Shown in pieces: positions 34,401 through 44,129 of a DNA stretch of 64,000 nucleotides; within the stretch, counting starts at the first letter, position 1, and every line of letters begins with the position of its first letter. Both the position numbers and the translations under genes were made by a program. Below the pieces are notes generated by a model, which was not told the origin of the DNA, did no database searches, and saw only the letters and a list, made by a program, of their open reading frames with translations. The DNA comes from Gammaproteobacteria bacterium (lineage in GTDB: Bacteria; Pseudomonadota; Gammaproteobacteria; SZUA-152), in NCBI GenBank assembly GCA_013152545.1, contig JAADGF010000113.1:1-64000 (forward strand), read 5' to 3'.

Positions 34401-35018
34401 ATGCTTGAAGTACGTGAACTTGAGTGCGTGCGTGGTGATCATCGCTTATTTAAAGGTTTGAATTTTACATTACAGGCCGGTGAACTTCTGCATTTGCGCG
34501 GAACTAATGGGGCCGGTAAAACCAGTTTACTGCGTACCCTCTGTGGCTTGATGTTGCCTGCAGATGGTGATGTGTTATGGCGTGGTGAGAGTATTCGCTC
34601 CCTGCGGGATGAATATAATCGTGCTTTAACCTATTTGGGGCATTTAAATGGGATTAAGGGTGAGCTTAGTGCCATCGAAAATTTGCAGATTTCCAGCTCA
34701 TTATCTGGTATAAATTTATCTGAAGAGCGTATATTGCGCGCCCTTGATGATATGGGGTTAGCAGGTAGAGAGGATTTGCCCACGAAAGTGTTGTCTCAAG
34801 GTCAGAAAAGACGGGTTGCTCTAGCACGGTTGCTATTAAGTGAAACAACGTTTTGGATACTGGATGAGCCGTTTACCGCTTTGGATGTTCATGCTGTTGA
34901 GTATCTCAAACGCCTGATTGCCGATCATTTAACGGCGGACGGTATGGTGATTTTAACCACGCATCAGTATGTGAAAATTGATGCGGGTATTATAAAAGAA
35001 GTTGATTTGAGCGCATGA
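34401..35018 (+). CDS. ccmA: Heme exporter ATP-binding protein CcmA
   Basis: This 205-residue ABC ATPase of cytochrome c maturation System I releases holo-CcmE from CcmC. It has Walker A GTNGAGKTS, signature LSQGQKRRVALARLL and Walker B FWILDEP. It is the first gene of the ccmABCDEFGHI run and overlaps ccmB by ATGA. Confidence 0.97.
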   Translation: MLEVRELECVRGDHRLFKGLNFTLQAGELLHLRGTNGAGKTSLLRTLCGLMLPADGDVLWRGESIRSLRDEYNRALTYLGHLNGIKGELSAIENLQISSSLSGINLSEERILRALDDMGLAGREDLPTKVLSQGQKRRVALARLLLSETTFWILDEPFTALDVHAVEYLKRLIADHLTADGMVILTTHQYVKIDAGIIKEVDLSA

Positions 35019-35698
35019 GTGAAGGTAGTTTGTTGTTTGCGTGGCGCTCGATGTTGGTGCGTGACGTAATGTTGGCTATGCGCCGCAAGGCTGATGTATT
35101 AACAACGTTATTCTTTTTTCTTATCGTTGTTAGTCTTTTTCCGTTGGGTGTCGGGCCAGAGCTTGAGACATTGCGGCAAATAGCACCAGGAGTTATATGG
35201 GTTGCTGCATTACTTGCCGCAATGTTGTCCCTAGGGCGCTTATTTTCGGATGATTACGATGATGGTACATTGGAGCAGATGCTGCTGTTACCGCATTCGC
35301 TTTCAATGATGGTACTCAGTAAAGTATTTGCACATTGGCTATTATCTGGATTGCCATTGGTTGTGTTTTCACCGTTATTGGGCATGCAGTTGGGGCTTAA
35401 TGGTGATGCGATCATCTTATTGATGATTACGTTGGCGTTGGGCACGCCTGCGTTGAGTTTAATTGGCGCTGTTGGTGCAGGCCTTACGTTGGGAGTGCGA
35501 GGCGGCGGGGTGCTCGTCTCCTTATTGGTGTTACCGCTGTATATTCCCATACTCATTTTTGGCGCAGGCGCAGTGGAATCTGCGGCATCTGGCTTGGGGG
35601 CTGATGCGCATCTATCGATATTAGGGGCTTTTTTCATTGGTGCGCTAGTGGTTACTCCCCTCTCAACAGCAGCGGCATTGCGTATTAGTTTGGATTAA
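35015..35698 (+). CDS. ccmB: Heme exporter membrane protein CcmB
   Basis: This 227-residue protein with six hydrophobic helices is the permease partner of CcmA. The family pattern is seen in FSDDYDDGTLEQMLLLPHSL and the C-terminal VVTPLSTAAALRISLD. It is coupled to ccmA by a 4-base overlap. Confidence 0.96.
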   Translation: MSEGSLLFAWRSMLVRDVMLAMRRKADVLTTLFFFLIVVSLFPLGVGPELETLRQIAPGVIWVAALLAAMLSLGRLFSDDYDDGTLEQMLLLPHSLSMMVLSKVFAHWLLSGLPLVVFSPLLGMQLGLNGDAIILLMITLALGTPALSLIGAVGAGLTLGVRGGGVLVSLLVLPLYIPILIFGAGAVESAASGLGADAHLSILGAFFIGALVVTPLSTAAALRISLD

Positions 35699-35766
35699 TT
35701 GTGTTTGAGTGAATTAATCACATTATCAGTGTCATAACACGTATATAAATTTAAAGTAGCTATCTT

Positions 35767-36525
35767 ATGGGTTTTAAAAATTCAATTATCTGGATGTATT
35801 TTTCCTCGCCACGAAACTTTTATCCGTTAGCGGGTAAGCTTATACCTTGGTTTGCGGGGCTAGCCGCCATTTTCGCGATTGTTGGTTTATATATTAGCTT
35901 TTTTGTTGCGCCGCCAGTCTTGTCTGACCAAAAAGAATATTATGTCATCATCTTTATACATGTAGCGGCAGCCTGGATGTCCATGTTTATTTATGTTGTG
36001 ATGTCCGTTTATGCTTTTATCGGTTTGGTTTGGAATATCAAAATGTCTGAAATGATGGCCACAGCATTGGCACCGACCGGCGCGATGTTTACATTTCTGG
36101 CGTTATGGACCGGTGCTTTGTGGGGGCGTCCTAGTTGGGGTACATACTGGGTGTGGGATGCTCGTTTGACCTCTGAATTGATTTTGTTATTTTTATATAT
36201 TGGTTTTATGTCGCTTCAGTCAGCTATTGATGATCCGCGAAGGGCAGCCCGAGCCAGTGGTTTATTGGCCATTGTTGGCGTTATTAATATCCCTATTATT
36301 TACTTTTCGGTGCGCTGGTGGAATACCTTGCATCAGGGGTTTTCAGTAACGCCAACGCAAACCAAGCAGTTGGTCGACCCCGCAATTTTCTGGGGTATGA
36401 TCATCGTAGCATTGGCCTGTTGGATGTATACCATTGCAGTAGTGTTGGCGCGAGTTAGAACCGAGATATTAGAGCGAGAGCGGCAAACGTCGTGGGTGCA
36501 GGGATTGGTCGGTGGTCAAAAATGA
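35767..36525 (+). CDS. ccmC: Heme-handling protein CcmC
   Basis: This 252-residue six-helix membrane protein loads heme onto CcmE. The WWD heme-binding loop reads WGRPSWGTYWVWDARLTSEL, and the two flanking heme-ligand histidines are in FIHVAAAW and TLHQGFS. It overlaps ccmD by ATGA. Confidence 0.97.
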   Translation: MGFKNSIIWMYFSSPRNFYPLAGKLIPWFAGLAAIFAIVGLYISFFVAPPVLSDQKEYYVIIFIHVAAAWMSMFIYVVMSVYAFIGLVWNIKMSEMMATALAPTGAMFTFLALWTGALWGRPSWGTYWVWDARLTSELILLFLYIGFMSLQSAIDDPRRAARASGLLAIVGVINIPIIYFSVRWWNTLHQGFSVTPTQTKQLVDPAIFWGMIIVALACWMYTIAVVLARVRTEILERERQTSWVQGLVGGQK

Positions 36526-36695
36526 ATGCGATAGCAGATTTTTTTCATATTGGTGGATATGGATTCTATGTATGGGGTTCATACGGTGTTACAGCATTAT
36601 TCATTGCCATCGAAATTTATCTGGTGGTGCGCGCCAAGCATACCGTTACCAAGCGCTTGGCGCGTTTGAGTCGTTTGAATAACAAAGTGTCGTAA
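36522..36695 (+). CDS. ccmD: Heme exporter small subunit CcmD
   Basis: This 57-residue protein starts at the ATG overlapping the ccmC stop. It has one transmembrane helix (GVTALFIAIEIYLVV) preceded by the HIGGYGFYVWGSYG motif and followed by a basic tail, as usual for CcmD, which assists release of holo-CcmE. Confidence 0.93.
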   Translation: MNAIADFFHIGGYGFYVWGSYGVTALFIAIEIYLVVRAKHTVTKRLARLSRLNNKVS

Positions 36696-37050
36696 CGGTG
36701 ATAATTGTGATGGTTAATTGCTTTATCGTGTAGTCGATAAATACTCAAGGGATAGCTGTATAAATAACGTTCTTATTTGGTGCTCGGCGTTATTGCACTT
36801 GAGTCGTTCTGCGTTCACGCAGAGCTCAGATTGAGTACATTTTCGCCTACCCAATAATGGGGTGGTACGGTAATTAAGGGCTGGGGTGAATCTCTCAAAT
36901 AGAGAAGATGAATGCCCATTTTCAAGTAGGATTAGAGTAACTCATTGGTTATGGTGGACGGTAGCAGACGTCGGGATGTCTGTGCAGGTATTCGTGTAAG
37001 CGAAAGACGCTTTATTGAATCGAATTTTGTTGGGTAATTAGGTGAATGAT
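36696..37050. other. Gap between ccmD and ccmE
   Basis: About 350 bp interrupts an otherwise tight ccm operon. No ORF, repeat family member or clear terminator is seen. A secondary promoter for ccmE onwards is possible. Confidence 0.4.
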
Positions 37051-37512
37051 ATGAAAGCAAGACATAAACGGTTGATGTTTATTGTTGTCGGTCTGGGTGG
37101 CTTGAGTGTTGCGGCAGCCTTGGTTTTTAATGCTTTTCAAAGCAATATGGTGTTCTTTTTTAGTCCCAGTGACGTCCAGGCTAGCCAGGCGCCAGCTAAT
37201 CATGATTTCCGGTTGGGTGGTCTTGTTGAAGAAGGCAGCATGAAGCGAGAGGACGATGGTTTAACAGTGCATTTTGTAGTAACCGACCGTGCTCAGACGA
37301 TTCCGGTGATTTTTACAGGTATACTGCCCGATTTGTTTGGCGAAGGGCAAGGAGTGGTTGCTCAGGGACGTTTGAATGATGACGGGGTATTTATAGCACA
37401 TGAAGTACTCGCAAAGCATGATGAGTCCTATATGCCGCCTGAAGTACAGGATGCAATGGAAAGGGCAAAACAAGCAACGAGCGCTTCCTTGGTATCATCA
37501 GAAAGCAAGTAA
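37051..37512 (+). CDS. ccmE: Cytochrome c-type biogenesis heme chaperone CcmE
   Basis: This 153-residue protein (ATG 37051; GTG 37042 as alternative) has an N-terminal anchor (LMFIVVGLGGLSVAAALVF). Its periplasmic OB-fold carries the heme-binding histidine in VLAKHDESYMPPEV, the HxxxY form. It receives heme from CcmC and passes it to CcmF. Confidence 0.96.
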   Translation: MKARHKRLMFIVVGLGGLSVAAALVFNAFQSNMVFFFSPSDVQASQAPANHDFRLGGLVEEGSMKREDDGLTVHFVVTDRAQTIPVIFTGILPDLFGEGQGVVAQGRLNDDGVFIAHEVLAKHDESYMPPEVQDAMERAKQATSASLVSSESK

Positions 37513-37547
37513 ACTAACCAGATACGTATTATGTAGGAGTAGCAGGT

Positions 37548-39566
37548 ATGATTCCAGAACTTGGTCATTTTGCATTGATTTTGGCTTTGTGCGTGGCAAT
37601 AGTGCAAGGTGTGTTGCCGCTTGTTGGTGCGCAATTGGGGTATCGTTCCTGGATCGCTCTAGCACGTCCCGCAGCGCAAGCTCAGTTTGTATTCGTTGCG
37701 TTAGCTTTTGCGTGTTTAGTTTACGCCTTTGTCCAGAATGATTTCTCTGTACGATATGTGGCAATGCAATCCAACTCCTTATTGCCCATGATGTATCGTG
37801 TCTCTGCGGTATGGGGTGGTCATGAGGGCTCCATGCTGCTATGGGTGTTGATACTCGCTGTATGGTCGCTTGCTGTGAGCATTTTTAGTAAAAATTTACC
37901 TGACGACATGGTGGCTCGCGTTGTAGCAGTGATGGGACTAATCTCTGTTGGTTTTTATTTGTTTGTGATTTTAACCTCCAATCCGTTCGACCGTTTGTTA
38001 CCTGCTGCGCTGGATGGACGTGACTTAAACCCGTTATTACAGGATCCTGGGCTAATTATTCATCCGCCAATGCTCTACATGGGGTATGTGGGATTTTCGG
38101 TTGCCTTTGCTTTTGCCATTGCGGCATTACTCAGTGGGCGCATGGATACGGCTTGGGCGCGTTGGTCGCGCCCATGGACCACCGTCGCTTGGTTGTTTTT
38201 AACGCTAGGTATTGGTTTAGGCAGTTGGTGGGCTTATTACGAATTAGGCTGGGGTGGTTGGTGGTTTTGGGATCCTGTGGAAAACGCATCATTCATGCCT
38301 TGGTTGATGGGTACGGCGTTGATTCATTCGCTGGCAGCGACCGAAAAGCGGGGTAGTTTTAAAAACTGGACAGTGTTGCTGGCTATTTTTACTTTTTCCT
38401 TAAGTTTGTTAGGCACGTTTTTAGTGCGTTCTGGTGTTTTGACGTCGGTGCATGCTTTTGCGACTGATCCTGAGCGTGGTGCATTTATTCTTATGTTATT
38501 AGTGTTGACCATCGGTATATCGTTAGCTTTATTTGCGTGGCGTGCGCCTAAAGTAGGGCTTGGAGGGCGGTTTTCTCTTGTTTCGCGAGAAGCAGCATTA
38601 CTAACGAACAACGTGTTGTTAATAGTGGCTTGTGCGGCGGTATTGCTGGGTACGCTATATCCTTTGTTGCTCGACTCGCTGGATGTAGGGAAAATATCGG
38701 TGGGTCCTCCTTATTTCGATGCCGTATTTTTGCCGTTGATGGCGCCTGCGGTGTTTTTAATGGCGGTTGGACCAATTGCTCGCTGGAAGCAGGCAAGCAT
38801 ACCCGATATTGTAACGCGCTTGCGTTGGGCGGCCGTGGTTAGTCTGGTGATGGGGTTATTAACGCCGATATTGATGGGTGAATGGGGGGCGATAAGAAGC
38901 CTAGGATTCACCATGGCGTTTTGGGTCATGTCTAGTGTGTTTTTGATCATTCGCGAACGGGTTATAAAGAGCAAGAATACCGGTAACGTTTTTAATAAAA
39001 TTATCGCCTTGCCAAATAGTTTTCTTGGTATGTGCGCAGCGCATTTTGGCGTAGCGGTATTTATTATTGGCGTCACCATGGTAACCAGTTACGAAATTGA
39101 AAAAGACATGCGCATGGAAGTGGGCGATACCGTTGCGCTGGGTGGATATGATTTTGTGTTTGAAGGTGTCTCTCAAGTAAAGGGTCCAAACTATACTGCC
39201 CATCGTGGCCAAGTGGTTGTTAAGAAAGATGGCGAGCTAGAAACGGTGTTGTTTCCTGAAAAGCGTATCTATACCGTGCAAACCATGCCGATGACTGAAG
39301 CGGCAATTGATACAGGATTTACGCGTGACTTATATGTTTCGCTGGGTGAACCGGTGTCAAACGGAGCATGGAGTGTTCGTATCTATTATAAACCATTTGT
39401 GGATTGGATTTGGGGAGGTACTTTTATTATGGCTCTGGGCGGATTGTTAGCGGTCACTGATCGTCGTTATCGCTTGGTATCCCGGGTCGCGCAGGCGCTG
39501 AAAACGAAAAAAACAAAGGATAAACTGGTTGATGCCAAGGGTTCGGCAGTCACTCAGGAGTCTTGA
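37548..39566 (+). CDS. ccmF: Cytochrome c heme lyase subunit CcmF
   Basis: This 672-residue membrane protein has about 14 helices. The WWD domain (GWGGWWFWDPVENASFMPWL), the RVSAVWGGHEGSMLLWVL segment and the large C-terminal periplasmic part are typical. CcmF with CcmH attaches heme to apocytochrome. ccmG follows 2 bp after its stop. Confidence 0.97.
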   Translation: MIPELGHFALILALCVAIVQGVLPLVGAQLGYRSWIALARPAAQAQFVFVALAFACLVYAFVQNDFSVRYVAMQSNSLLPMMYRVSAVWGGHEGSMLLWVLILAVWSLAVSIFSKNLPDDMVARVVAVMGLISVGFYLFVILTSNPFDRLLPAALDGRDLNPLLQDPGLIIHPPMLYMGYVGFSVAFAFAIAALLSGRMDTAWARWSRPWTTVAWLFLTLGIGLGSWWAYYELGWGGWWFWDPVENASFMPWLMGTALIHSLAATEKRGSFKNWTVLLAIFTFSLSLLGTFLVRSGVLTSVHAFATDPERGAFILMLLVLTIGISLALFAWRAPKVGLGGRFSLVSREAALLTNNVLLIVACAAVLLGTLYPLLLDSLDVGKISVGPPYFDAVFLPLMAPAVFLMAVGPIARWKQASIPDIVTRLRWAAVVSLVMGLLTPILMGEWGAIRSLGFTMAFWVMSSVFLIIRERVIKSKNTGNVFNKIIALPNSFLGMCAAHFGVAVFIIGVTMVTSYEIEKDMRMEVGDTVALGGYDFVFEGVSQVKGPNYTAHRGQVVVKKDGELETVLFPEKRIYTVQTMPMTEAAIDTGFTRDLYVSLGEPVSNGAWSVRIYYKPFVDWIWGGTFIMALGGLLAVTDRRYRLVSRVAQALKTKKTKDKLVDAKGSAVTQES

Positions 39567-39567
39567 T

Positions 39568-40146
39568 ATGGTTCGATTTTTAGCGCCTTTAGTCATTTTT
39601 ATTATTCTTGCAGGTTTTTTATATGCGGGGTTGAGTTTGAAGCCAAGAGAGGTTCCGTCGCCTTTTATTAATAAATCTGCTCCCGATTTTCAACTGCAAA
39701 AATTGGATAATATGAATGAGTTGTTCTCAAATAAAGACCTACTTGGAAAAGTGTGGTTGTTGAATGTGTGGGCTTCCTGGTGTGTTGCCTGTCGGCAGGA
39801 ACACCCCTTGTTAGTCAGTATGGCGCGCAATGGCACGGTGCCCATTTATGGTTTGAACTATAAAGATGCCCCTAATCAGGCGCGTCGCTGGCTGGAAGAA
39901 CATGGTGATCCCTACACGTTGAGTGTTGTCGATTATCAGGGTAAGGTTGGTATTGACTATGGTGTTTATGGTGTGCCTGAAACGTTTATTATTGATAAAC
40001 AGGGCGTGATTCGCCATAAGGTAATTGGGCCATTAACCCGCTCTGAGCTACGTGCATGTGTATTGCCGGTTGTCGAAGAGCTGAATAAAAGCGAACAAGT
40101 TGATGTTGCGGCAATTAGTGAGGTGAGAAAAGCATGTTCGTCTTAA
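39568..40146 (+). CDS. ccmG: Thiol:disulfide interchange protein CcmG/DsbE
   Basis: This 192-residue membrane-anchored thioredoxin-like protein has active site WASWCVACRQEHPLL and the family cis-Pro region YGVYGVPETFIID. It reduces apocytochrome or CcmH cysteines. The start at 39568 gives the anchor FLAPLVIFIILAGFLYAGL. It overlaps ccmH by 13 bases. Confidence 0.95.
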   Translation: MVRFLAPLVIFIILAGFLYAGLSLKPREVPSPFINKSAPDFQLQKLDNMNELFSNKDLLGKVWLLNVWASWCVACRQEHPLLVSMARNGTVPIYGLNYKDAPNQARRWLEEHGDPYTLSVVDYQGKVGIDYGVYGVPETFIIDKQGVIRHKVIGPLTRSELRACVLPVVEELNKSEQVDVAAISEVRKACSS

Positions 40147-40661
40147 AACATTCGTTAACTTTACTGTTATTAGGTACCGTTGTTGCAGTATCGATTGGGA
40201 CGCAAACCGTGCTAGCAAAGGAAGCAGAGCATATGGCGGAAGACCCGGTCATGGAAAAGCTCGTTAATGAAATATCCCAAGAATTGCGTTGCCTAGTATG
40301 TCAAAATCAAACCATCGCCGATTCAAATGCTGAGCTGGCGGTTGATTTGAAAAACCAAGTACGCGACATGGTGAAGGCGGGTAGAACACAAGACGATATT
40401 GTCGATTATATGGTGGAACGATATGGCGATTTTGTGCGCTATCGGCCACCCGTTAAACCAAGCACCTACGTGTTATGGGTTGGACCATTTATATTGTTGA
40501 TTGTGGGTATTACGTTACTGGTGAGAAATTTGGGTCAACGCAAGCAAAGCATCATTGATGCGCCGCTAAGTGATCGGGAGAGCCAAGATTTGAAGTCAAT
40601 ATTGACGTCAAATCCAATCTCATCGAAGGTTAAAAATGAGGCAGAGGGTAGTAAAACATGA
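40134..40661 (+). CDS. ccmH: Cytochrome c-type biogenesis protein CcmH
   Basis: This 175-residue protein has a signal-like N-terminus, the redox motif LRCLVCQNQTIADSNA, the GDFVRYRPP segment and a second transmembrane helix (about 113-131). This is the short CcmH (CcmL-type) form; the TPR part is the separate CcmI. It overlaps ccmI by ATGA. Confidence 0.96.
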   Translation: MFVLKHSLTLLLLGTVVAVSIGTQTVLAKEAEHMAEDPVMEKLVNEISQELRCLVCQNQTIADSNAELAVDLKNQVRDMVKAGRTQDDIVDYMVERYGDFVRYRPPVKPSTYVLWVGPFILLIVGITLLVRNLGQRKQSIIDAPLSDRESQDLKSILTSNPISSKVKNEAEGSKT

Positions 40662-41935
40662 TGGTATTTTGGATTGTTGCGCTGTTGTTAATGGTTGCTG
40701 CGCTTTTATTTCTCTTGCCCCCATTGTTGCAACGCGACATTGAAACAGATGTATTGGAGCGTGAACAAATTAACGTATTGCTCTATGAAGACCAACTTGT
40801 AGAACTGCAATCCGACCTAGATAGTGGTGCGATTACTGCCGATCAGTTTGATCAGGCGCATGCAGATTTGGAGCGTGCTCTAATTGGTGATGTATCAAAA
40901 AAAGAGGTTGAAACAGGCTCCGTTGGTAATGCTTCTTCCTCTCGTGCATCCGGGGCGGCTATTGTTGTCGGTTTGGCTGTACCGATAATGGCCGTGAGTT
41001 TGTATCTCAAACTGGGTGAAGAGCAGGGGTTGGAGCCGGATAAATTTCAGGCTGGTGCAATGACAACGCAAGGTCATGAAGGTACTTTGGAGGAGCAAGT
41101 TCGCAGGGTTCAGGATCATTTACAGGAAAATCCTGATGATTTGGAGGCGTGGGCCATGTTGGCGCGTTCATATTATTTTTTGAAACAATATCAGGGTTCC
41201 AGTGATGCGTTTGCTCGTGTAGTCAGTATGACGGGAGAGCAGAACCCTGAATTACCTAACTTACTGACGGATTATGCGGATGCATTGGCGATGGCCAGCG
41301 GTAGAAATATGGCAGGTAAACCTTATGAGTTGGTAAAAAAGGCGATGGAAATTCAACCGTTTCACCAAAAAGCATTGTGGTTGGCTGCAACAGCTACCTA
41401 TCAATCTAAAGATTATCAGGCAACGCTGGAATACTGGGAAAAACTTATACAAACGTTTCCAGAGGGATCGGAAGATTATATCCAAGTGCAACGTAATATT
41501 GCGGAGGTAAAAGGCTTTTTAGGAATGCCAGGCAGTACTGATGTTGCATCGGTCTCGACAACGCAAGCGCAAAGTGACGGGGAAGAGGGAAGCTTAAAAG
41601 TGTCGGGTGTGGTATCATTAGACGCTTCATTGCAGACAAAAGTATCCCCTAGCGATACCGTTTTTATATTTGCAAGAGCAGCTAACGGGCCTCGCATGCC
41701 ATTGGCTATTATACGCAAACAAGTAAGCGATTTACCGTTAACGTTTTCCTTGGATGATTCCTTAGCAATGAACCCGGCAATGAAGCTATCTAAGTTTCAG
41801 GAAGTTATCGTTGGGGCGCGCATTTCAAAAAGTGGTAATGCAATGCCTCAGAGTGGCGACTTAGCGGGGGCGTCGGATGTTATAAAAGTAGGTTCCGGCG
41901 GCTTAATAATCAACATTGACGGTGTTGTTCCTTAG
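40658..41935 (+). CDS. ccmI: Apocytochrome chaperone CcmI
   Basis: This 425-residue protein has two N-terminal transmembrane segments around a leucine-zipper-like loop (YEDQLVELQSDLDSGAITAD). It then has TPR repeats (NPDDLEAWAMLARSYYFLKQ, YQATLEYWEKLIQTFPEG) and a C-terminal beta domain seen in gammaproteobacterial CcmI. It binds apocytochrome C-termini. Last gene of the ccm operon. Confidence 0.94.
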   Translation: MMVFWIVALLLMVAALLFLLPPLLQRDIETDVLEREQINVLLYEDQLVELQSDLDSGAITADQFDQAHADLERALIGDVSKKEVETGSVGNASSSRASGAAIVVGLAVPIMAVSLYLKLGEEQGLEPDKFQAGAMTTQGHEGTLEEQVRRVQDHLQENPDDLEAWAMLARSYYFLKQYQGSSDAFARVVSMTGEQNPELPNLLTDYADALAMASGRNMAGKPYELVKKAMEIQPFHQKALWLAATATYQSKDYQATLEYWEKLIQTFPEGSEDYIQVQRNIAEVKGFLGMPGSTDVASVSTTQAQSDGEEGSLKVSGVVSLDASLQTKVSPSDTVFIFARAANGPRMPLAIIRKQVSDLPLTFSLDDSLAMNPAMKLSKFQEVIVGARISKSGNAMPQSGDLAGASDVIKVGSGGLIINIDGVVP

Positions 41936-42329
41936 ATTGCTTTGTATGGGAACTTGTGGATCGTTTATACTAGAGGAGAGGCCGAATAGGGTAGAGGTCG
42001 GGATTTTTTTATACAATATTTTTTATACAATATAAAGTAACAATTAAACATTATCAGTTGCTAACAATAAAAATGCGATATAGCATTTAAGGTCACTATG
42101 GCGAAAAAGACTGTTGTAATGTGAAAATTAGGCGGCAGGGCGTTTTGACGTTGCTGGCTTGAGTGGGCAGCCAGCCTATTATAAATACAACGGCTTGAAT
42201 CAAATCTGTGATAATGGTTATATTAATGAGGGAAATTGCCAGGTTTTATTAAATTCGGTTACAGCTAATAGTGTTTACCGGTTGGTATCGTGGGCAATGC
42301 TGATTTTAAATCGACTTGAGGGCGAGGGA
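41936..42329. other. Gap between ccmI and the monoheme cytochrome
   Basis: Just after ccmI there is a near-tandem TTTTTATACAATAT repeat at about 42005-42032. An open frame extends upstream of 42330 to 42159 but looks non-coding. No other feature is supported. Confidence 0.4.
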
Positions 42330-42638
42330 GTGGACGGTCGAATCTTTTCCGCAGTAATTTCAATCTATCTGCTAATGATGGCTACTATAGCCAATGCTGG
42401 TGATCCATTTGCCGGTTCCCCTATCTATACAGAGTATTGTGTCGGATGTCACGGTGCTGACGGTCGTGGTGAGCTTGCGGGTACGCCTAGCTTTCGCGGT
42501 GGTCGTATAATGATGAAAGGCGATATTGAACTTATCAACACAATTAACAATGGTAGAGCTATAATGCCGTCATTTCGGGGAGTGTTAACGGACAGTCAAA
42601 TACAGGATGTAGTTGCCTATTTAAGGACATTTTTATAA
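42330..42638 (+). CDS. Small secreted monoheme cytochrome c (class I)
   Basis: I take the GTG at 42330, preceded by the ribosome site GAGGGCGAGGGA. It gives a 102-residue precursor with a clear signal peptide (IFSAVISIYLLMMATIANAG). The heme motif is YCVGCHGADGRGE and the axial methionine is in GRAIMPSFRG; the C-terminal helix VVAYLRTFL completes a class I cytochrome c. It abuts the next propeller lipoprotein gene with no gap. A soluble electron shuttle is the likely role. Confidence 0.87.
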   Translation: MDGRIFSAVISIYLLMMATIANAGDPFAGSPIYTEYCVGCHGADGRGELAGTPSFRGGRIMMKGDIELINTINNGRAIMPSFRGVLTDSQIQDVVAYLRTFL

Positions 42639-43853
42639 ATGAAAAACAGCAATAATAAATTGAAAATAATTTTATCCGCAGTGGCGTTTGCCTCAATGGT
42701 CGTGGCTTGTTCTGACGAACCCCAACAACCAGAGGTTGTAGCAGAAGATGCTCCAGCCGAAGTGTCTCAACCTGCCCTCTCAGCGCCACAGTCTTCTGTG
42801 CCTTTATTGGAGGAAAGGACGCTAATTGGTCCTGGCCAAGCGCCTCAGATGCAGTTAAAAGCATCGGGTTATCGGGTGGTAGATTCATTTAATGTGGGGG
42901 ATGACGTGTATGTTCGTTCTATGGCTGTTGACCCACTTGTCAAATCACTTTGGATAGGAACCTCAGTAGGCGTGTTGGAAATCGATATTCCTACACGTAA
43001 CATGGTGAATACTTACACCCGAGAACAAGGCTTAGCCAATGAATACGTATTTGGCATGTTAGTCGATAAAAAAGGGCGTAAGTGGTTTGGTACTAACGGT
43101 GGCGGTATCTCAAGCCTGCAAGACGGGCAGTGGAAAACCTACTTTCCGATGCATGGATTAGCCGATTATTGGGTTTACTCTTTTGCTGAACAATCAGACG
43201 GTACGTTATGGATCGGTACTTGGGCAGGTCTTAATAAATTCAATCCTGAGAGTGAAGAATTTAATACTTACCTACAAGAGCTTGTTAATGAATGGGTGTA
43301 CGGCCTGGATGTGGATGATCAGGACCGAATTTGGATTGGTACTGAGGGTGGTATTAACATGTTCGACGGTAGCCATTGGAAAACCTGGACGCACAAAGAT
43401 GGCTTAGGTGCCGCGAATGTTGAAAATTTACCCTTAAGTGACAATACTGGCCTGGGCACGCGTTCTCGCCATGATTTGAGTGTCGTTACGCAAGGGACGA
43501 GCACTTATAATCCTAATTATGTGTTTTCATTGACTGTTGCTCAGGATCAAACGGTGTGGGCCGGTACTTGGGGTGGCGGGGTGAGTCATTACGACGGTAA
43601 GCAGTGGACCAACTACACAAAAAAGCATGGTCTGGCTGGTAATATTGTGTATGCGGTGGCACAAGACAGCGCTGGGGATTTTTGGTTTGGCACCGATGGC
43701 GGTTTGTCACATTATAACGGCAGTACCTGGGAAACGTTTACCCTAAATGACGGGTTATTAAATAACAGTATTTATGCCATTGTGCACACTGACAATAATG
43801 AGATCTGGGTTGGTAGTCGCAATGGTGTGGTTGTTATCGCCAAAAGACAGTAA
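42639..43853 (+). CDS. Lipoprotein beta-propeller of Reg_prop (two-component regulator propeller) repeats
   Basis: This 404-residue precursor has lipobox VVACSD (Ser after Cys) and a Pro/Glu-rich linker. Repeats of the form W(I/F/V)GTxxGGlxxxdg follow: WIGTSVGVLEID, WFGTNGGGISSLQDG, WIGTWAGLNKF, WIGTEGGINMFDG, WAGTWGGGVSHYDG, WFGTDGGLSHYNG, WVGSRNGVVV. Such repeats are usually the sensor part of hybrid histidine kinases, but here no kinase or receiver follows. So it is a stand-alone exported propeller, like its paralogue at 44130. Confidence 0.88.
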   Translation: MKNSNNKLKIILSAVAFASMVVACSDEPQQPEVVAEDAPAEVSQPALSAPQSSVPLLEERTLIGPGQAPQMQLKASGYRVVDSFNVGDDVYVRSMAVDPLVKSLWIGTSVGVLEIDIPTRNMVNTYTREQGLANEYVFGMLVDKKGRKWFGTNGGGISSLQDGQWKTYFPMHGLADYWVYSFAEQSDGTLWIGTWAGLNKFNPESEEFNTYLQELVNEWVYGLDVDDQDRIWIGTEGGINMFDGSHWKTWTHKDGLGAANVENLPLSDNTGLGTRSRHDLSVVTQGTSTYNPNYVFSLTVAQDQTVWAGTWGGGVSHYDGKQWTNYTKKHGLAGNIVYAVAQDSAGDFWFGTDGGLSHYNGSTWETFTLNDGLLNNSIYAIVHTDNNEIWVGSRNGVVVIAKRQ

Positions 43854-44129
43854 AATGGATTTAAAAGAGTAAATAACTACTCAGCCTGGTTTTCGAAATA
43901 TTCAGTAACGACTCAGTTTGCCTTGGATCTGTTCGAGAATAAAGAAAAAGCGCGGCGTTTACCGATATAAATGAGCACTTTTAACATAACTTTTTAACGC
44001 GGTGATTCAGGCAGCTTATAGAGTAGATATAAGGCGATGTCGTTACAAAAATAATTAGATTGATTGGCGTGTAGAAGAATTTTTCGTAATAGCGTGTCGA
44101 TGACAATGTATGTCAGGACGGAGGTATGA

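Noticed and set aside
42159-42329. Long N-terminal extension of the monoheme cytochrome
   Set aside because: Translation from TTG at 42159 would put about 57 polar residues before the signal peptide; the GTG at 42330 with a good ribosome site fits much better.
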